Translations under genes and position numbers: made by a program
DNA from: Paraburkholderia silviterrae
GTDB taxonomy: Bacteria; Pseudomonadota; Gammaproteobacteria; Burkholderiales; Burkholderiaceae
Direction of reading: 5' to 3'
Length of the DNA: 64,000 nucleotides
NCBI RefSeq assembly: GCF_004353915.1
Contig: NZ_SMRP01000002.1
Coordinates: 272,574-336,573 of the forward strand
Notes under the pieces: model-generated
What the model was told of the DNA's origin: nothing
Database searches by the model: none
Seen by the model: only the letters and a program-made list of their open reading frames with translations
In this document: positions 8,503 to 16,832 of the stretch, piece by piece
How the letters are laid out: the number at the start of each line of letters is the position of its first letter
Position numbering within the stretch: the stretch's first letter is position 1

Positions 8503-10233
8503 TCAGTTGAGCTGATACGAGAACGTCGCGTTCACACGCGGGCTGCGCGAGGCGCTTTCGACGGGCGCATCGGCGAGCGCTTTTGCCACGGAGAGATCGA
8601 GGCTGTAGTACTTGCCGTCGGTGATCCGGAAGCCCAGCGACGCCGACGAAAGCCGCGAAGGCGAGGGCGTCCCCGCATGCAGGTACACGCGCGCCATGTC
8701 GAACGAGACGTAGGGCGTGATCGTCTGCAGCCACACTTGGCCCACCTTGAATGGATGGTTCAGCTCGAGCGCGAAGGCCCAGCCCGAATCGCCCGACGCC
8801 TCGCCCGGCTCATAGCCCGCAGCGAAGCGTTGCGCGCCGAAGGAGATCTGCTCGGAGGTCGGCAGCGTGTTCGGGCTGTATTGCCCCGTTGCGGCGATTG
8901 CGGTGCCGAAACCCATCGGCCAGTCGTTGGTCTGTGAGAACGAGGCGTCGGTGCGCACGAAGTTCAGCGACACGGGGTTCTGCAGCGCGAACCCGGGAAT
9001 GTTCGTGTCCGCCGATTTCGATGCGCCGAGAATGTCGAAGGCCTTCGCCACCGCGACGCTCGCCTTGCGCACCTGGCCCGGCTTCACGTCGGTGTAATCG
9101 GCTTGCAGTTGCAGCACCCGCACCTGCGAGCTCAGGCCGTATTGCAGGCCGTTGATGGTGTTGTGGTAGCGGTCCTCGTCGTGCGCCGCATAGGCGCTCA
9201 CGGTGCCGACGACGCTGCGCGTATTGCTCAAGAGCAGCGGATACGAAAGCGAGCCCGTGAGCTTGTCGCTGATGACGGTGCGCTCCACGTAACTGGGCAG
9301 GCCCGGGTTGTCGACGGGGTTGCCGCGGTAATGCGAGGCGTCGAGCTTCGCCGTCAAGCCGTCGCTCGCGATGGGCACGGCTGCATGCGCGGCGAGGTAG
9401 GTGACGTTGTCGCGCCCCTTGGGCAGCAGCGCCGAAAAGCTCAACTGCTCGCCGAACGGCGTGAGTCCGTTTTCGGTGAGCGTCATGAGGCCCTGCACGC
9501 CCGGGTGATTGAAGTCGATACCGGTGCTCACGTCATACGGCTTGTGCGCGGCGTCGAGCTCGAGCGTGGTGGCGCCGTCGGTGGTCGTGGGCGGCGGCAC
9601 GTTCGCCTTTACCTTGAGCCCCGGCAGCATGCCGAGCACGTTGATGTAGCGCTGGAACGTGGCCGTGCGCAGTGGCCGGTCCTCGACGATGTGCGCCGCG
9701 ACCGCGCGCATCTTGCCCTCGAGCGCACCAGGCTTGCCCGTGATCTTCACGTCTTTTACATAGCCTTCGACGACCGTGATGTGCACCACGCCGCCCGCGA
9801 AGTCCTGCGCCGGCACGAACGCGAACGACAGCGCATAGCCGCGGTCCTGGTAGAGCTTCGTCACGCCATTGGCCGTTTCGATGAGCTGGCCGATCGTGAT
9901 GTCGTGATTCGCGAGGGGCGCAAAACGCCTGGCGACCTCGTCGAATGGAATCGATTTCACGCCCTCCACTTTGAAGGTGGTCGGCGTGATATGCGTGGCG
10001 AGCAACTGCTGCAGGGCAGGTGTTTGCTGCTGCACTTGCACGGTCACGCTGGGCGCTTTCTGTGGCGCATTGATTTGCGGCAGAGCGTCGAGCGGATTGC
10101 CTCCCAGCGGGTTGCCTCCCTGTAAATTCCCGCCCGACGCCGGCCGGTTCTGCTGTGCTACTGCCACCCCCGTCAAGCCGGCGCTCGCCATGACTCCCAA
10201 CGCGGCGAGCACGGCCCATCCTGCGACTTTCAT
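8503..10233 (-). CDS. TpsB-like outer-membrane transporter (ShlB/FhaC/HecB family)
   Basis: The product is 576 aa. Residues 1-27 form a signal peptide, 28-62 a Gly/Asn/Pro-rich linker (GGNLQGGNPLGGNPLDALP), and about 85-165 a POTRA domain (FKVEGVKSIPFDEVARRFAP, then VVHITVVEGYV). The rest is a 16-strand-type barrel ending in an aromatic-poor NATFSYQLN. Such proteins export TPS adhesins and hemolysins across the outer membrane. The conserved barrel motif is present as GYEPGEASGDSGW near residue 473, but the preceding residues read FAAGY where the family has VRG(Y/F), so the usual Arg is missing. No TpsA gene with a filamentous-hemagglutinin N-terminus is nearby. Instead two low-complexity lipoproteins lie upstream on the same strand and are candidate substrates. 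Confidence 0.88.
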   Translation of the reverse strand: MKVAGWAVLAALGVMASAGLTGVAVAQQNRPASGGNLQGGNPLGGNPLDALPQINAPQKAPSVTVQVQQQTPALQQLLATHITPTTFKVEGVKSIPFDEVARRFAPLANHDITIGQLIETANGVTKLYQDRGYALSFAFVPAQDFAGGVVHITVVEGYVKDVKITGKPGALEGKMRAVAAHIVEDRPLRTATFQRYINVLGMLPGLKVKANVPPPTTTDGATTLELDAAHKPYDVSTGIDFNHPGVQGLMTLTENGLTPFGEQLSFSALLPKGRDNVTYLAAHAAVPIASDGLTAKLDASHYRGNPVDNPGLPSYVERTVISDKLTGSLSYPLLLSNTRSVVGTVSAYAAHDEDRYHNTINGLQYGLSSQVRVLQLQADYTDVKPGQVRKASVAVAKAFDILGASKSADTNIPGFALQNPVSLNFVRTDASFSQTNDWPMGFGTAIAATGQYSPNTLPTSEQISFGAQRFAAGYEPGEASGDSGWAFALELNHPFKVGQVWLQTITPYVSFDMARVYLHAGTPSPSRLSSASLGFRITDGKYYSLDLSVAKALADAPVESASRSPRVNATFSYQLN

Positions 10234-10467
10234 TGGACTACCCTCGACTTGTCGGACGGCGCGCGCCGGGTGCCTGAACACTGTGGCGCGGCCGTCTCTT
10301 TGTGCCGCCTTTTCAGCGGTCTTTGCGTGGCTCCCTGATTGCCCGCGTGTTATTCCTGTGTACTCCGTACTACCTGATCTGACGTTGCCAGGCTTCGCGC
10401 GCCGCGCCGTTCCTCTCCAAACGCCGCGCTGCGCATCGCCCATCTTGCACGGCGGTGGTTGTGCGCG

Positions 10468-12048
10468 CTACGGCAGCTTGTGCAGCACGCCGCTCAGTAA
10501 TCCCCCCGATGTACTTGTGCCGCCAGAACTGCTTGAAGAACCCGCGGCGCCGGCCGTCGCGCCGAGCCCACCCGTGAGCGAGCCGACAAGGGCTGTCACT
10601 GGGGTGAGCAGGGCGCCCGCACCCGTGCTGCTGCCGCCCGCGAGCGCAGCGAGCGGACCCGTCGCCGTCGCGGTGCCCGAGCCGCCGCTGCTTGCCGCGT
10701 TGCCTGCCGCGCTGCCTGCCGAGCCCGCAGCGGAGGTTACCGTGGAGCTCACGCTCGAAAGCAGCCCGCCGGCCACCGGCAGGCTGCCAAGGCCGCTCGT
10801 GAGCGCGCCAGCGCCGCCCGCACCACCGCTGCCATTCGTGGCGCCGGCTGCCGCGCCCGTGACCGCTGCGAGCGGCGTGCCGCCGAGGCCGACGCTCGCT
10901 ACCGTCGCGTTGAGCGGGCCGAGCGGGCCAGCTGCAGCTGCGCCGCTCGGCGGCCCGTTGGCGACGAGCGCGGTGTTGCCACCCACGAGACTCGTGATGA
11001 GGCCAGGAATAGGCGCAGCGCTATTCGGTGCGTTCGGGTTGACGAGGCCACCTGCGTTGGTGACCGTGTTGCCGACGGCGCTGATCAGCGTGCCGGCATC
11101 GGCGCCGAGCGGCCCGAGCGCGCCAGGCGCACCGTTTGCCTGCGAGCCGGCGGTAGTCGATGCGACCTTCGTGCCGGCCGTCTGCACCGCGCCGCCCACT
11201 TGCGCGAGCAGGCCCGAGACCGGCACGCCAAGGCCGGTCGAGGTGCCCGCTTGCTGGGTGATGAGGCCGGCCGTGGCGACGATCGGCGTGATGGTCGTGC
11301 TGATCGGCTGCGTGGCCTGTTGCACCGGAGCGGACGAGAGCACGTTGCCGAGCGACTTGCCCGTGGTGTTCACGGCGTCGGCCGTTGTGTCGAGCACGGT
11401 GGCGACGGGCGTCGTCACAGGGGCGAGCGGTGCGAGCGGCCCGTTGCCGAGTCCGTTGACCGTGGTTGCGGCGCCCTGGACCACGCCGCTCGATGCGCTC
11501 ACGACGTTGCCGAGCCCGGCTGCGGTCGTGCCGACCGGGTTTGGCGTCGAGCCGGTCTGGCCGACGCCGTTCGAGACGGCGTTGGCGAGCGCGGCGGCGA
11601 CCGTGCCGGTGCTCGACACGGCATCGCCGAGGCCCTGGCTGGCCTGTGGGCTCGTGCCCGACACCGTGGTCGAACCGACCGCGTTGCCGAGATCGTTTGC
11701 CGATTTGGCCACCGAGTTGACCACGCCGCTCGTGCCGGTCGACGCGCTGGTGCTGCCGTTGCCGCTGGTGTTGCTCGAGCCGTTGCCGCTGGTGCCGGCG
11801 GTCGAGCCGCTGGAGCCGCCGGAGCCGCCGGAGCTGCCACCGGTGCCGCCAGCACCGGTCGTGCCGGTTGCGCCCGACGAAGCCGAGGGTGGCGTGTAGC
11901 TGCTGCCGCCGCAGGCGGCGACGCTGCAGGCCACGGCTGCGGCGAGCGCCGTGAGGCGCAGGCTGCGCACGAGCGCGACGACACGGTCGCCGCCGCTGCC
12001 GGGGTGGTTGTGATTGGCAGTAAAGCTGGAACTGGAACTGCTGGACAT
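10468..12048 (-). CDS. Low-complexity Gly/Ala/Ser/Thr-rich lipoprotein (paralogue 2)
   Basis: The product is 526 aa. A long basic N-terminus precedes a lipobox (SVAAC, Cys46), then a Ser/Gly linker (GGSSGGSGGSSGS). The remainder has repeated short amphipathic stretches with glycine spacing, such as LGNAVGS, VGTTAAGLGNVV, GPLAPLAPVTTPV and PVQQATQPISTTITPI. The same blocks occur in the same order in the gene at 12117-13736, so the two are paralogues. Databases tend to label such proteins collagen-like, but I see no run of Gly-X-Y triplets. GGAGA lies 7 nt before the ATG. The 67-nt spacing after the upstream paralogue suggests an operon that may extend to the TpsB-like gene. Surface exposure is inferred. 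Confidence 0.8.
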   Translation of the reverse strand: MSSSSSSSFTANHNHPGSGGDRVVALVRSLRLTALAAAVACSVAACGGSSYTPPSASSGATGTTGAGGTGGSSGGSGGSSGSTAGTSGNGSSNTSGNGSTSASTGTSGVVNSVAKSANDLGNAVGSTTVSGTSPQASQGLGDAVSSTGTVAAALANAVSNGVGQTGSTPNPVGTTAAGLGNVVSASSGVVQGAATTVNGLGNGPLAPLAPVTTPVATVLDTTADAVNTTGKSLGNVLSSAPVQQATQPISTTITPIVATAGLITQQAGTSTGLGVPVSGLLAQVGGAVQTAGTKVASTTAGSQANGAPGALGPLGADAGTLISAVGNTVTNAGGLVNPNAPNSAAPIPGLITSLVGGNTALVANGPPSGAAAAGPLGPLNATVASVGLGGTPLAAVTGAAAGATNGSGGAGGAGALTSGLGSLPVAGGLLSSVSSTVTSAAGSAGSAAGNAASSGGSGTATATGPLAALAGGSSTGAGALLTPVTALVGSLTGGLGATAGAAGSSSSSGGTSTSGGLLSGVLHKLP

Positions 12049-12116
12049 GACGCTGTCTCCTGAACTTGAACTGAAAGAGCGCTGGAATGCGGTGCCGAAC
12101 GGCTTTCCGGGGCGGA

Positions 12117-13736
12117 TTACTTCTTGCCGCCGAGCAGGCCGCCGACGAGTGACGTGAGCCCAGCGAGCTGGCTCGTTGCGCCGCTGCCGGCGTTGCCCCC
12201 GGTCAGGGAGCTGAGCGAGAGCCCCGGCGCTGTGCTGGAGGTGTTGCTGGCGGCCGGTGCGCTGGACGTGCTGGCGGGCTTGGTGCTTGCACTGAGCGTT
12301 GCTCCCGCGACAACCCCACCGCCCGGGGTGCCAGTACTGCTCGCGGCGCTGGTGAGCGCGCCGGTGACGCTGTTGACGGTGCCGGCGACGAGGCCCGTGA
12401 CCGGAGCGAGCGGGCTGCTGCTGCCGCCCGAGGCCGAGGAGAGCGCGCTGGTCGCCGTGCCGAGTGCGCCGGTGACGGGCGCAAGCGGATTGCCGCCGCT
12501 CGCATTTGCGCCGACGCCGATACCGAGCGTTGCACCGCCGCCGGCAGCGCCACCGGTCACGCTGCTCAAGATCCCCGTGACGGGCGCAAGCGGATTGGTG
12601 CCGCCGCTCGTCTTACCGCCCGTCAGCAGGTTGCCGGGGGTGGCGACGGTCTTGCCCGTATCGGCGACGAGGTTGCCCACGCCCGTCGCGGCGGGATTCG
12701 TGCCGCCCGTTTGCGAGACCAGCGCGCCGCCTTTCTGGATGCCGCCGCCGAGTGTCTGCAGCAGGCCCGCGACCGGTGCGCTTGCGCCCGTCGTGCTGCC
12801 CGCCGTCTGCGTGGTGGCGGCGAGCATCGAGGTGATCGGCGTGATGGTGGAGCTCAGTTGCTGCGTGACTTGCTGCACCGGGCCTTGCGTGAGGGCGCCC
12901 GTGAGCGTGTTGCCCGCGCCCGTGACGGCGCTGCCCAACGTGCCCACCGCGCCGCCTACGGGCGTCGTGATGGCTGCGAGCGGCGCAAGCGGGCCGCTGC
13001 CAAGACTCGTGACGAGCTGGCCCGTGCTGGTGACGCCCTTGCCCGCGTCGCTCACGCCGCCGCCCGTGCTCGCGAGCGTGGTGCCCACCGGATTGCTGCT
13101 CGCGCCGAGCTGGCCGAGCCCTTGGGAAACGCCGTTGCCGAGCGTGGAGACCGCGCCACCCACGTTCTGGACGACACCGCCTGCGGCTTGGGTGGTTTGT
13201 GGGCTCACGCCGGGCAGCGTCTGCGCAGCGATCGTGTTGCCGACGCCCGAAACGGTGGAGCCGGTATCGCCCACGACGTTGCCCGCAGCATGCGCGACAG
13301 CGCCCACGGCATTGGCCGAGACAGTCGTGCCGTTGTTGTTATTGTTGTTGTCGCTGCTGTTATTGCTGCTGTTGCTGTCGCCCGAACCGTTCCCGCTGCC
13401 GTTTCCGTTTCCGTTGGAGGCGGTGGTGGTGTTGCCCGCGCCGCTTTGTGTGCCGTTGCCACTGGCTGTGCCCGCGCCACTGTCGCCAGTGCCGTTGGCG
13501 TTGTCCGCGGCGGTGGCGCCTGAGCCTGAGCCTGAGCCGCTGCCGTCCCCGCTGCCAGTGCTGCCGCCAGTGGCGCCGCTTGCGCCGCTGCTTGTCTGCA
13601 GCGCGCCGCCGCTGCCGCCCCCGGTACCGCTGCTGAGGGAGCCCGAGCCGCCGCAGGCGCTCAGCGAGAGCAGCGTGGCGATGGTCGCAGCGACGACCGT
13701 CAAGCGTGCTGCGTTCGCGATGCGCTGTTTGTTCAT
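12117..13736 (-). CDS. Low-complexity Gly/Ala/Ser/Thr-rich lipoprotein (paralogue 1)
   Basis: The product is 539 aa. The signal peptide has lipobox LSAC with Cys28. Residues about 30-170 are a disordered Gly/Ser/Asn/Thr linker containing SGSGSGSG and an Asn run (DNNNNNNG). The body carries the paralogue blocks NPVGTTLASTGGGV, GPLAPLAAITTPV, PVQQVTQQLSSTITPI and PVAGLLQTLGGG, then three copies of NPLAPVTG or SPLAPVTG. It ends GLLGGKK. The ATG at 13736 is preferred (GAGGG 7 nt upstream, signal peptide begins there). It is the first gene of the minus-strand set and is divergent from the Tad locus across a motif-rich 685-bp region. Confidence 0.82.
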   Translation of the reverse strand: MNKQRIANAARLTVVAATIATLLSLSACGGSGSLSSGTGGGSGGALQTSSGASGATGGSTGSGDGSGSGSGSGATAADNANGTGDSGAGTASGNGTQSGAGNTTTASNGNGNGSGNGSGDSNSSNNSSDNNNNNNGTTVSANAVGAVAHAAGNVVGDTGSTVSGVGNTIAAQTLPGVSPQTTQAAGGVVQNVGGAVSTLGNGVSQGLGQLGASSNPVGTTLASTGGGVSDAGKGVTSTGQLVTSLGSGPLAPLAAITTPVGGAVGTLGSAVTGAGNTLTGALTQGPVQQVTQQLSSTITPITSMLAATTQTAGSTTGASAPVAGLLQTLGGGIQKGGALVSQTGGTNPAATGVGNLVADTGKTVATPGNLLTGGKTSGGTNPLAPVTGILSSVTGGAAGGGATLGIGVGANASGGNPLAPVTGALGTATSALSSASGGSSSPLAPVTGLVAGTVNSVTGALTSAASSTGTPGGGVVAGATLSASTKPASTSSAPAASNTSSTAPGLSLSSLTGGNAGSGATSQLAGLTSLVGGLLGGKK

Positions 13737-13940
13737 GATGTGCCCTCGGTTCGTATCGTGTGTTGTTTGTTTATGTGCCCGGTCCATCAGACCTGCGCCA
13801 CCTACACTGCAACTGACGTGCCAATGCAAGCGCTCGCGCGAAAACAACACCTGGTGCCGTGTGGAGGGTTTCGTCTAATCAAGACTTATCAAGCCTTTGC
13901 GAGCGCTTTTGTCGAATGAATAGCGGGAGGCCGAAATGGG

Positions 13941-14224
13941 GCGTTACGCGATGCCATGCGTTACGTCACGTAACGTGGAGAGTTCGGTGTTACGGGTGTT
14001 GGCGTAACGAGACAGGAAAGTCATCGCGGTGACACGAAGATAAATAACCTCGCGCCCGCATGGAGACTGGGTTGGCAGAGCAAACGTTAAACACTGTCAG
14101 ATTATCGAGTCCTGACTAGTGACGTAATGGTTTGCCCGAAGTAAACCGCAAAATGCAGATGCCGATAATGAAGTTACGACTTGGCGCTTGCATAACGATC
14201 GATTGCGTTACGTAGGGCGTTACG
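13941..14224. promoter_or_regulatory. Cluster of GCGTTACG-type motifs
   Basis: GTTACG occurs at 13943, 13960, 13989, 14173, 14207 and 14219, and its complement CGTAAC at 13969 and 14003. Four copies extend to GCGTTACG (13941, 13958, 14205, 14217). Chance expectation for one hexamer on both strands in about 280 bp is roughly 0.14. The last two copies are 12 bp apart and overlap the -35 and abut the -10 of the flp promoter. Likely operator sites for an unidentified regulator. Confidence 0.6.
13959..13975. promoter_or_regulatory. 17-bp palindrome CGTTACGT-C-ACGTAACG
   Basis: Two perfect 8-nt arms surround a central C. It combines two of the GTTACG motifs head to head and is the best candidate for a dimeric-regulator binding site in this region. 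Confidence 0.65.
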
Positions 14225-14231
14225 CTATAAA
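14203..14231 (+). promoter_or_regulatory. Putative sigma-70 promoter of flp
   Basis: TTGCGT (14203-14208), a 17-nt spacer and TATAAA (14226-14231). Two GCGTTACG motifs overlap the -35 and sit just before the -10. No convincing sigma-54 (-24/-12) element was found in the same region. Confidence 0.55.
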
Positions 14232-14421
14232 AACGCACAGACCAAAAAATACAAACAGAGCCTTACGCAAGCATGAACGAGGGACATGCCTGCGATTGGG
14301 CCGCAACGTTGGCGGACTGACATGGCAGTTCGTGGACCGGATGCATCGGCGCAATTCAAGAAGCGTTTATTACGAGCGCCGGTGTGAATCAGCGTAAGCG
14401 TGCGAAAGAGAGAGGGCCGAA

Positions 14422-14610
14422 ATGAACAAGTTGTTAAAGCACTTCGCAAAGTCGGAAGAAGGGGTCACGGCGCTGGAGTACGGGCTTATCGCCGGGGTTA
14501 TCGTCATTGCTGTGGCGTCGACTGTTCCTGCACTGGGAACACAACTCACGTCCTTGTTCAACTCCATCGAGGGCAAGGTCGCGACTGCTGCTTCAAACGC
14601 GGCAGGCTGA
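14422..14610 (+). CDS. flp: Flp-type pilin subunit
   Basis: The product is 62 aa, the size of a Flp prepilin. A short basic leader ends at EEG (Gly14), and the mature protein starts VTALEYG with Glu at +5, the class IVb prepilin signature cleaved by TadV. The hydrophobic helix follows (LIAGVIVIAVASTV), then a short C-terminus. GAGGG lies upstream of the ATG. It is the first gene of the Tad locus and encodes the main pilus fibre subunit. Confidence 0.95.
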   Translation: MNKLLKHFAKSEEGVTALEYGLIAGVIVIAVASTVPALGTQLTSLFNSIEGKVATAASNAAG

Positions 14611-14687
14611 TCGAGCGTTTCGGGTAACGCTCAACATCGCTCACTGTTAGACGTTCCAGCGCGCGCTCGCTTGCGAGCACGTGCTGG

Positions 14688-15215
14688 ATGGTTGCGCGCA
14701 CACCGTTCTCGATGATTCCATTTTATCTATCCAGCCTCGTGTTTGGCGCGTGGGCTGTGGCAGTTGCCGTCTGCGACTGCCGCTCGCGCCGCGTGCCAAA
14801 CGGACTCGTGGGCGCAGGGCTAGTCGCCGCATTGGCGGCGGCGCTGCTGCACGCGGGTCCGGCGCATCTGGGCATCGGGCAGGCACTGGCCGCCGCCGCG
14901 GTGGGGCTTGCCGCGCTCATGCCGTTCTTCGTGCTCGGCATGATGGGCGCGGCCGACGTCAAGGTCTTTGCGGTGCTTGGCGCGTGGTGCGGGATGCACT
15001 CGCTCGTGGGCCTGTGGGTGGTCGCGAGCCTTGCGGCGTTCGTGCACGCGCTCGCCATGCTGATTACGCTGCGCGCACGCGCGCATGTCACCACGGTGCG
15101 GCCCGCGCGGTTCGTGACCGTGGGGGCGCGGCGCGGTACGCCGTATGCTGCGTGTCTGAGTGTGCCCGCGCTCGTCTGGCTCGTGCTCCAACTGGCGTCC
15201 GGGTTGCCGAAATGA
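14688..15215 (+). CDS. tadV: Prepilin peptidase of the Tad pilus (CpaA/TadV, family A24)
   Basis: The product is a 175-aa polytopic inner-membrane aspartic protease that removes the Flp leader. The first catalytic Asp is in CDCRSRRVPN (about D30) and the second in GMMGAADVK (about D90), a GAAD variant of the usual GxGD. Around six hydrophobic segments are visible. The N-terminal methyltransferase domain of PilD is absent, as is normal for TadV. An ATG at 14712 is also possible. Its stop overlaps the start of the next gene by 4 nt (ATGA). Confidence 0.9.
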   Translation: MVARTPFSMIPFYLSSLVFGAWAVAVAVCDCRSRRVPNGLVGAGLVAALAAALLHAGPAHLGIGQALAAAAVGLAALMPFFVLGMMGAADVKVFAVLGAWCGMHSLVGLWVVASLAAFVHALAMLITLRARAHVTTVRPARFVTVGARRGTPYAACLSVPALVWLVLQLASGLPK

Positions 15216-15715
15216 TTGCGCGAACAACCAATAAGCTGGCAATCCTCACGCGGGCAGGGCGTGGCAAGCGCGCTCAACGCGGCACCGCCGCTGTCGAGTT
15301 TGCACTCGCATTTCCGCTTTTCTTCGCGATCCTTTACGGGATCGTCATGTACAGCGTGATCTTTCTCGTGCAGCAAAGCCTGACTTCGGCCGCCGCGGAA
15401 GGCGCGCGTGCAGCACTCGTCTATCAGAACGGGGCCGATCCCGCCTCGGCGCTTGCGAGCCGCGCACAGGCGGCCTGCACGCGGGCGCTCACCGTCGTGA
15501 GCTGGCTCACGCACGCGCCGCAATGCACGCCGGCGGTCAACGCCGCGCCGTCTGGATGCACCGGGAACACGGCAATGGATTGCGTGCAGATCACGCTCAC
15601 CTACGCATGGAGCACCAATCCGCTGGTGCCGCCGCTGCCGCTCATGGGGCTGCTCGCGCCGTCGTCGCTCGTTGGCCAGGCGAGCGTGCAGATCGATCCG
15701 GAGAACCTCCTGTGA
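15212..15715 (+). CDS. tadE: TadE-like pseudopilin
   Basis: The product is 167 aa. Residues 23-50 carry the TadE-like motif RGTAAVEFALAFPLFFAIL, a processed pseudopilin N-terminus with Glu in AAVEF, followed by QQSLTSAAAEGARAA. The C-terminal periplasmic part has three cysteines that may pair (QAACTRA, APQCTP, SGCTG, plus MDCVQ). The ATG overlaps the tadV stop, so the two are translationally coupled. A separate TadF is not seen, so this may be the only minor pseudopilin of the locus besides TadG. Confidence 0.88.
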   Translation: MIARTTNKLAILTRAGRGKRAQRGTAAVEFALAFPLFFAILYGIVMYSVIFLVQQSLTSAAAEGARAALVYQNGADPASALASRAQAACTRALTVVSWLTHAPQCTPAVNAAPSGCTGNTAMDCVQITLTYAWSTNPLVPPLPLMGLLAPSSLVGQASVQIDPENLL

Positions 15716-15804
15716 AACCTGCGTGCGTGCCTTCGGTTTGCTTACGGAGTCTGCCGGCTCGAAACTTGCTAGATCCAATTCGCTCGCATTGTGGATGACC
15801 GTTC

Positions 15805-16755
15805 ATGGCCAACCTGACCAAAATCACCGCAGGACTCCTGATCGCGGGCGCGCTCGTGCTCGGGCTGCTCGCGTGGACGCTTGCGCGCCGCCCGCCGCCG
15901 CCCTCCGTGATGCCGGCGCCGCCTACTACGCAGGTGCTCACGCCGGTCGTGGTGGCCACGCGCGCGCTATCCGCGGGCCAGCCGATTCCTGCGGACGCGC
16001 TGCGTGTCCAGCCGCTGCCGATCCACCCGCAGGGTGCCGTGAGCGACAGCGCGCTGGTTGCGGGCCGCGTGCCGCTAGCCGATATCGCCGCCGACGCGCC
16101 CGTGCTCGATCAGCAGCTCTCGTCGAGCCTCGCCGCGAGCCTGGCGCCTGGCGAGCGCGCGGTGGCCGTGCGTGTCGATGAAACCAACGCGGTCGGCAAT
16201 GCGCTGCACGCGGGCAACTACGTCGATGTGTTCTTCACGCTGCGCCGCGACGGCAACGGCGCGAATGGCGGCGAGATCGCCCGTACCCAGGCGCGTCTTT
16301 TGATTTCGAAGGCGCGCGTGCTGGTGTTCGGTGCGCAGCCCGAGGCGCCGGGGTATGCGGGCGGCCAGCGCACGAGCAACTTCGGCAGACAGAACGTAGC
16401 GCCACGCACGGCGGTGCTCGCCGTGCCGCTCGCCGAAGTCGATCAACTCGCACTCGCCCAAAGCCAGGGACAACTGATGCTCGCGCTGCGCAACCCGACC
16501 GATGACGGTGAGGCGGATCCCGCCGCATTCGGCCCGCAGCCCGGCGTGCTCAAGGTGGTCTCGCGCACGGCGCCGGACAGTTCCACGCGTGCGGCGGCGG
16601 GCGTCGCGCTCGACCAGCTCGCGGGCAACGGCGTGCAGCGCGAGACGGCGCCGGCAACGCCGGCAGCGCCGGCCGCGCCGCGCCGCGCCGGCGCGAGCGC
16701 GCACGGCGGGCTCGAAGTGATACGGGGGGGGCGCACCGAAACGGTCGCCTGGTAA
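15805..16755 (+). CDS. rcpC (cpaB): Flp pilus assembly protein CpaB/RcpC
   Basis: The product is 316 aa with an N-terminal membrane anchor (ITAGLLIAGALVLGLLAW) and a SAF-type domain (VVVATRALSAGQPIPADALRV, about residues 50-65). Its middle part contains VRVDETNAVGNALHAGNYVDVFFT, typical of CpaB. CpaB works in the periplasm with the RcpA secretin. The C-terminus is Ala/Pro-rich. It lies 89 nt after tadE and about 77 nt before rcpA, in the same operon orientation. Confidence 0.9.
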   Translation: MANLTKITAGLLIAGALVLGLLAWTLARRPPPPSVMPAPPTTQVLTPVVVATRALSAGQPIPADALRVQPLPIHPQGAVSDSALVAGRVPLADIAADAPVLDQQLSSSLAASLAPGERAVAVRVDETNAVGNALHAGNYVDVFFTLRRDGNGANGGEIARTQARLLISKARVLVFGAQPEAPGYAGGQRTSNFGRQNVAPRTAVLAVPLAEVDQLALAQSQGQLMLALRNPTDDGEADPAAFGPQPGVLKVVSRTAPDSSTRAAAGVALDQLAGNGVQRETAPATPAAPAAPRRAGASAHGGLEVIRGGRTETVAW

Positions 16756-16832
16756 CGATGCAGGGGCGCGTGATGCTCAAGCCGCCAGCAGGTTGCGCGG
16801 ACCTGGCCGCCTACGAGAGAAGCAGGAACACA

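Larger units (their letters stand above)
13737..14421. other. 685-bp divergent regulatory region between lipoprotein cluster and Tad locus
   Basis: No convincing gene is present. The region is less GC-rich than its flanks and holds eight exact GTTACG/CGTAAC hexamers (13943-14224), a 17-bp palindrome and a sigma-70-like promoter facing flp. The flp leader from that promoter would be about 180 nt. Confidence 0.75.

Noticed and set aside
12124..13878. 584-aa plus-strand open frame opposite a lipoprotein gene
   Set aside because: It is the complement of repetitive codons (Pro/Val/Leu/Ala-rich) with no signal or domain. The minus frame has a lipobox and a paralogue.
13737..14421. Sigma-54 promoter upstream of flp
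   Set aside because: No TGGCAC-N5-TTGC-like element was found by eye; the TTGGCGCTTGC stretch near 14181 has the wrong spacing.
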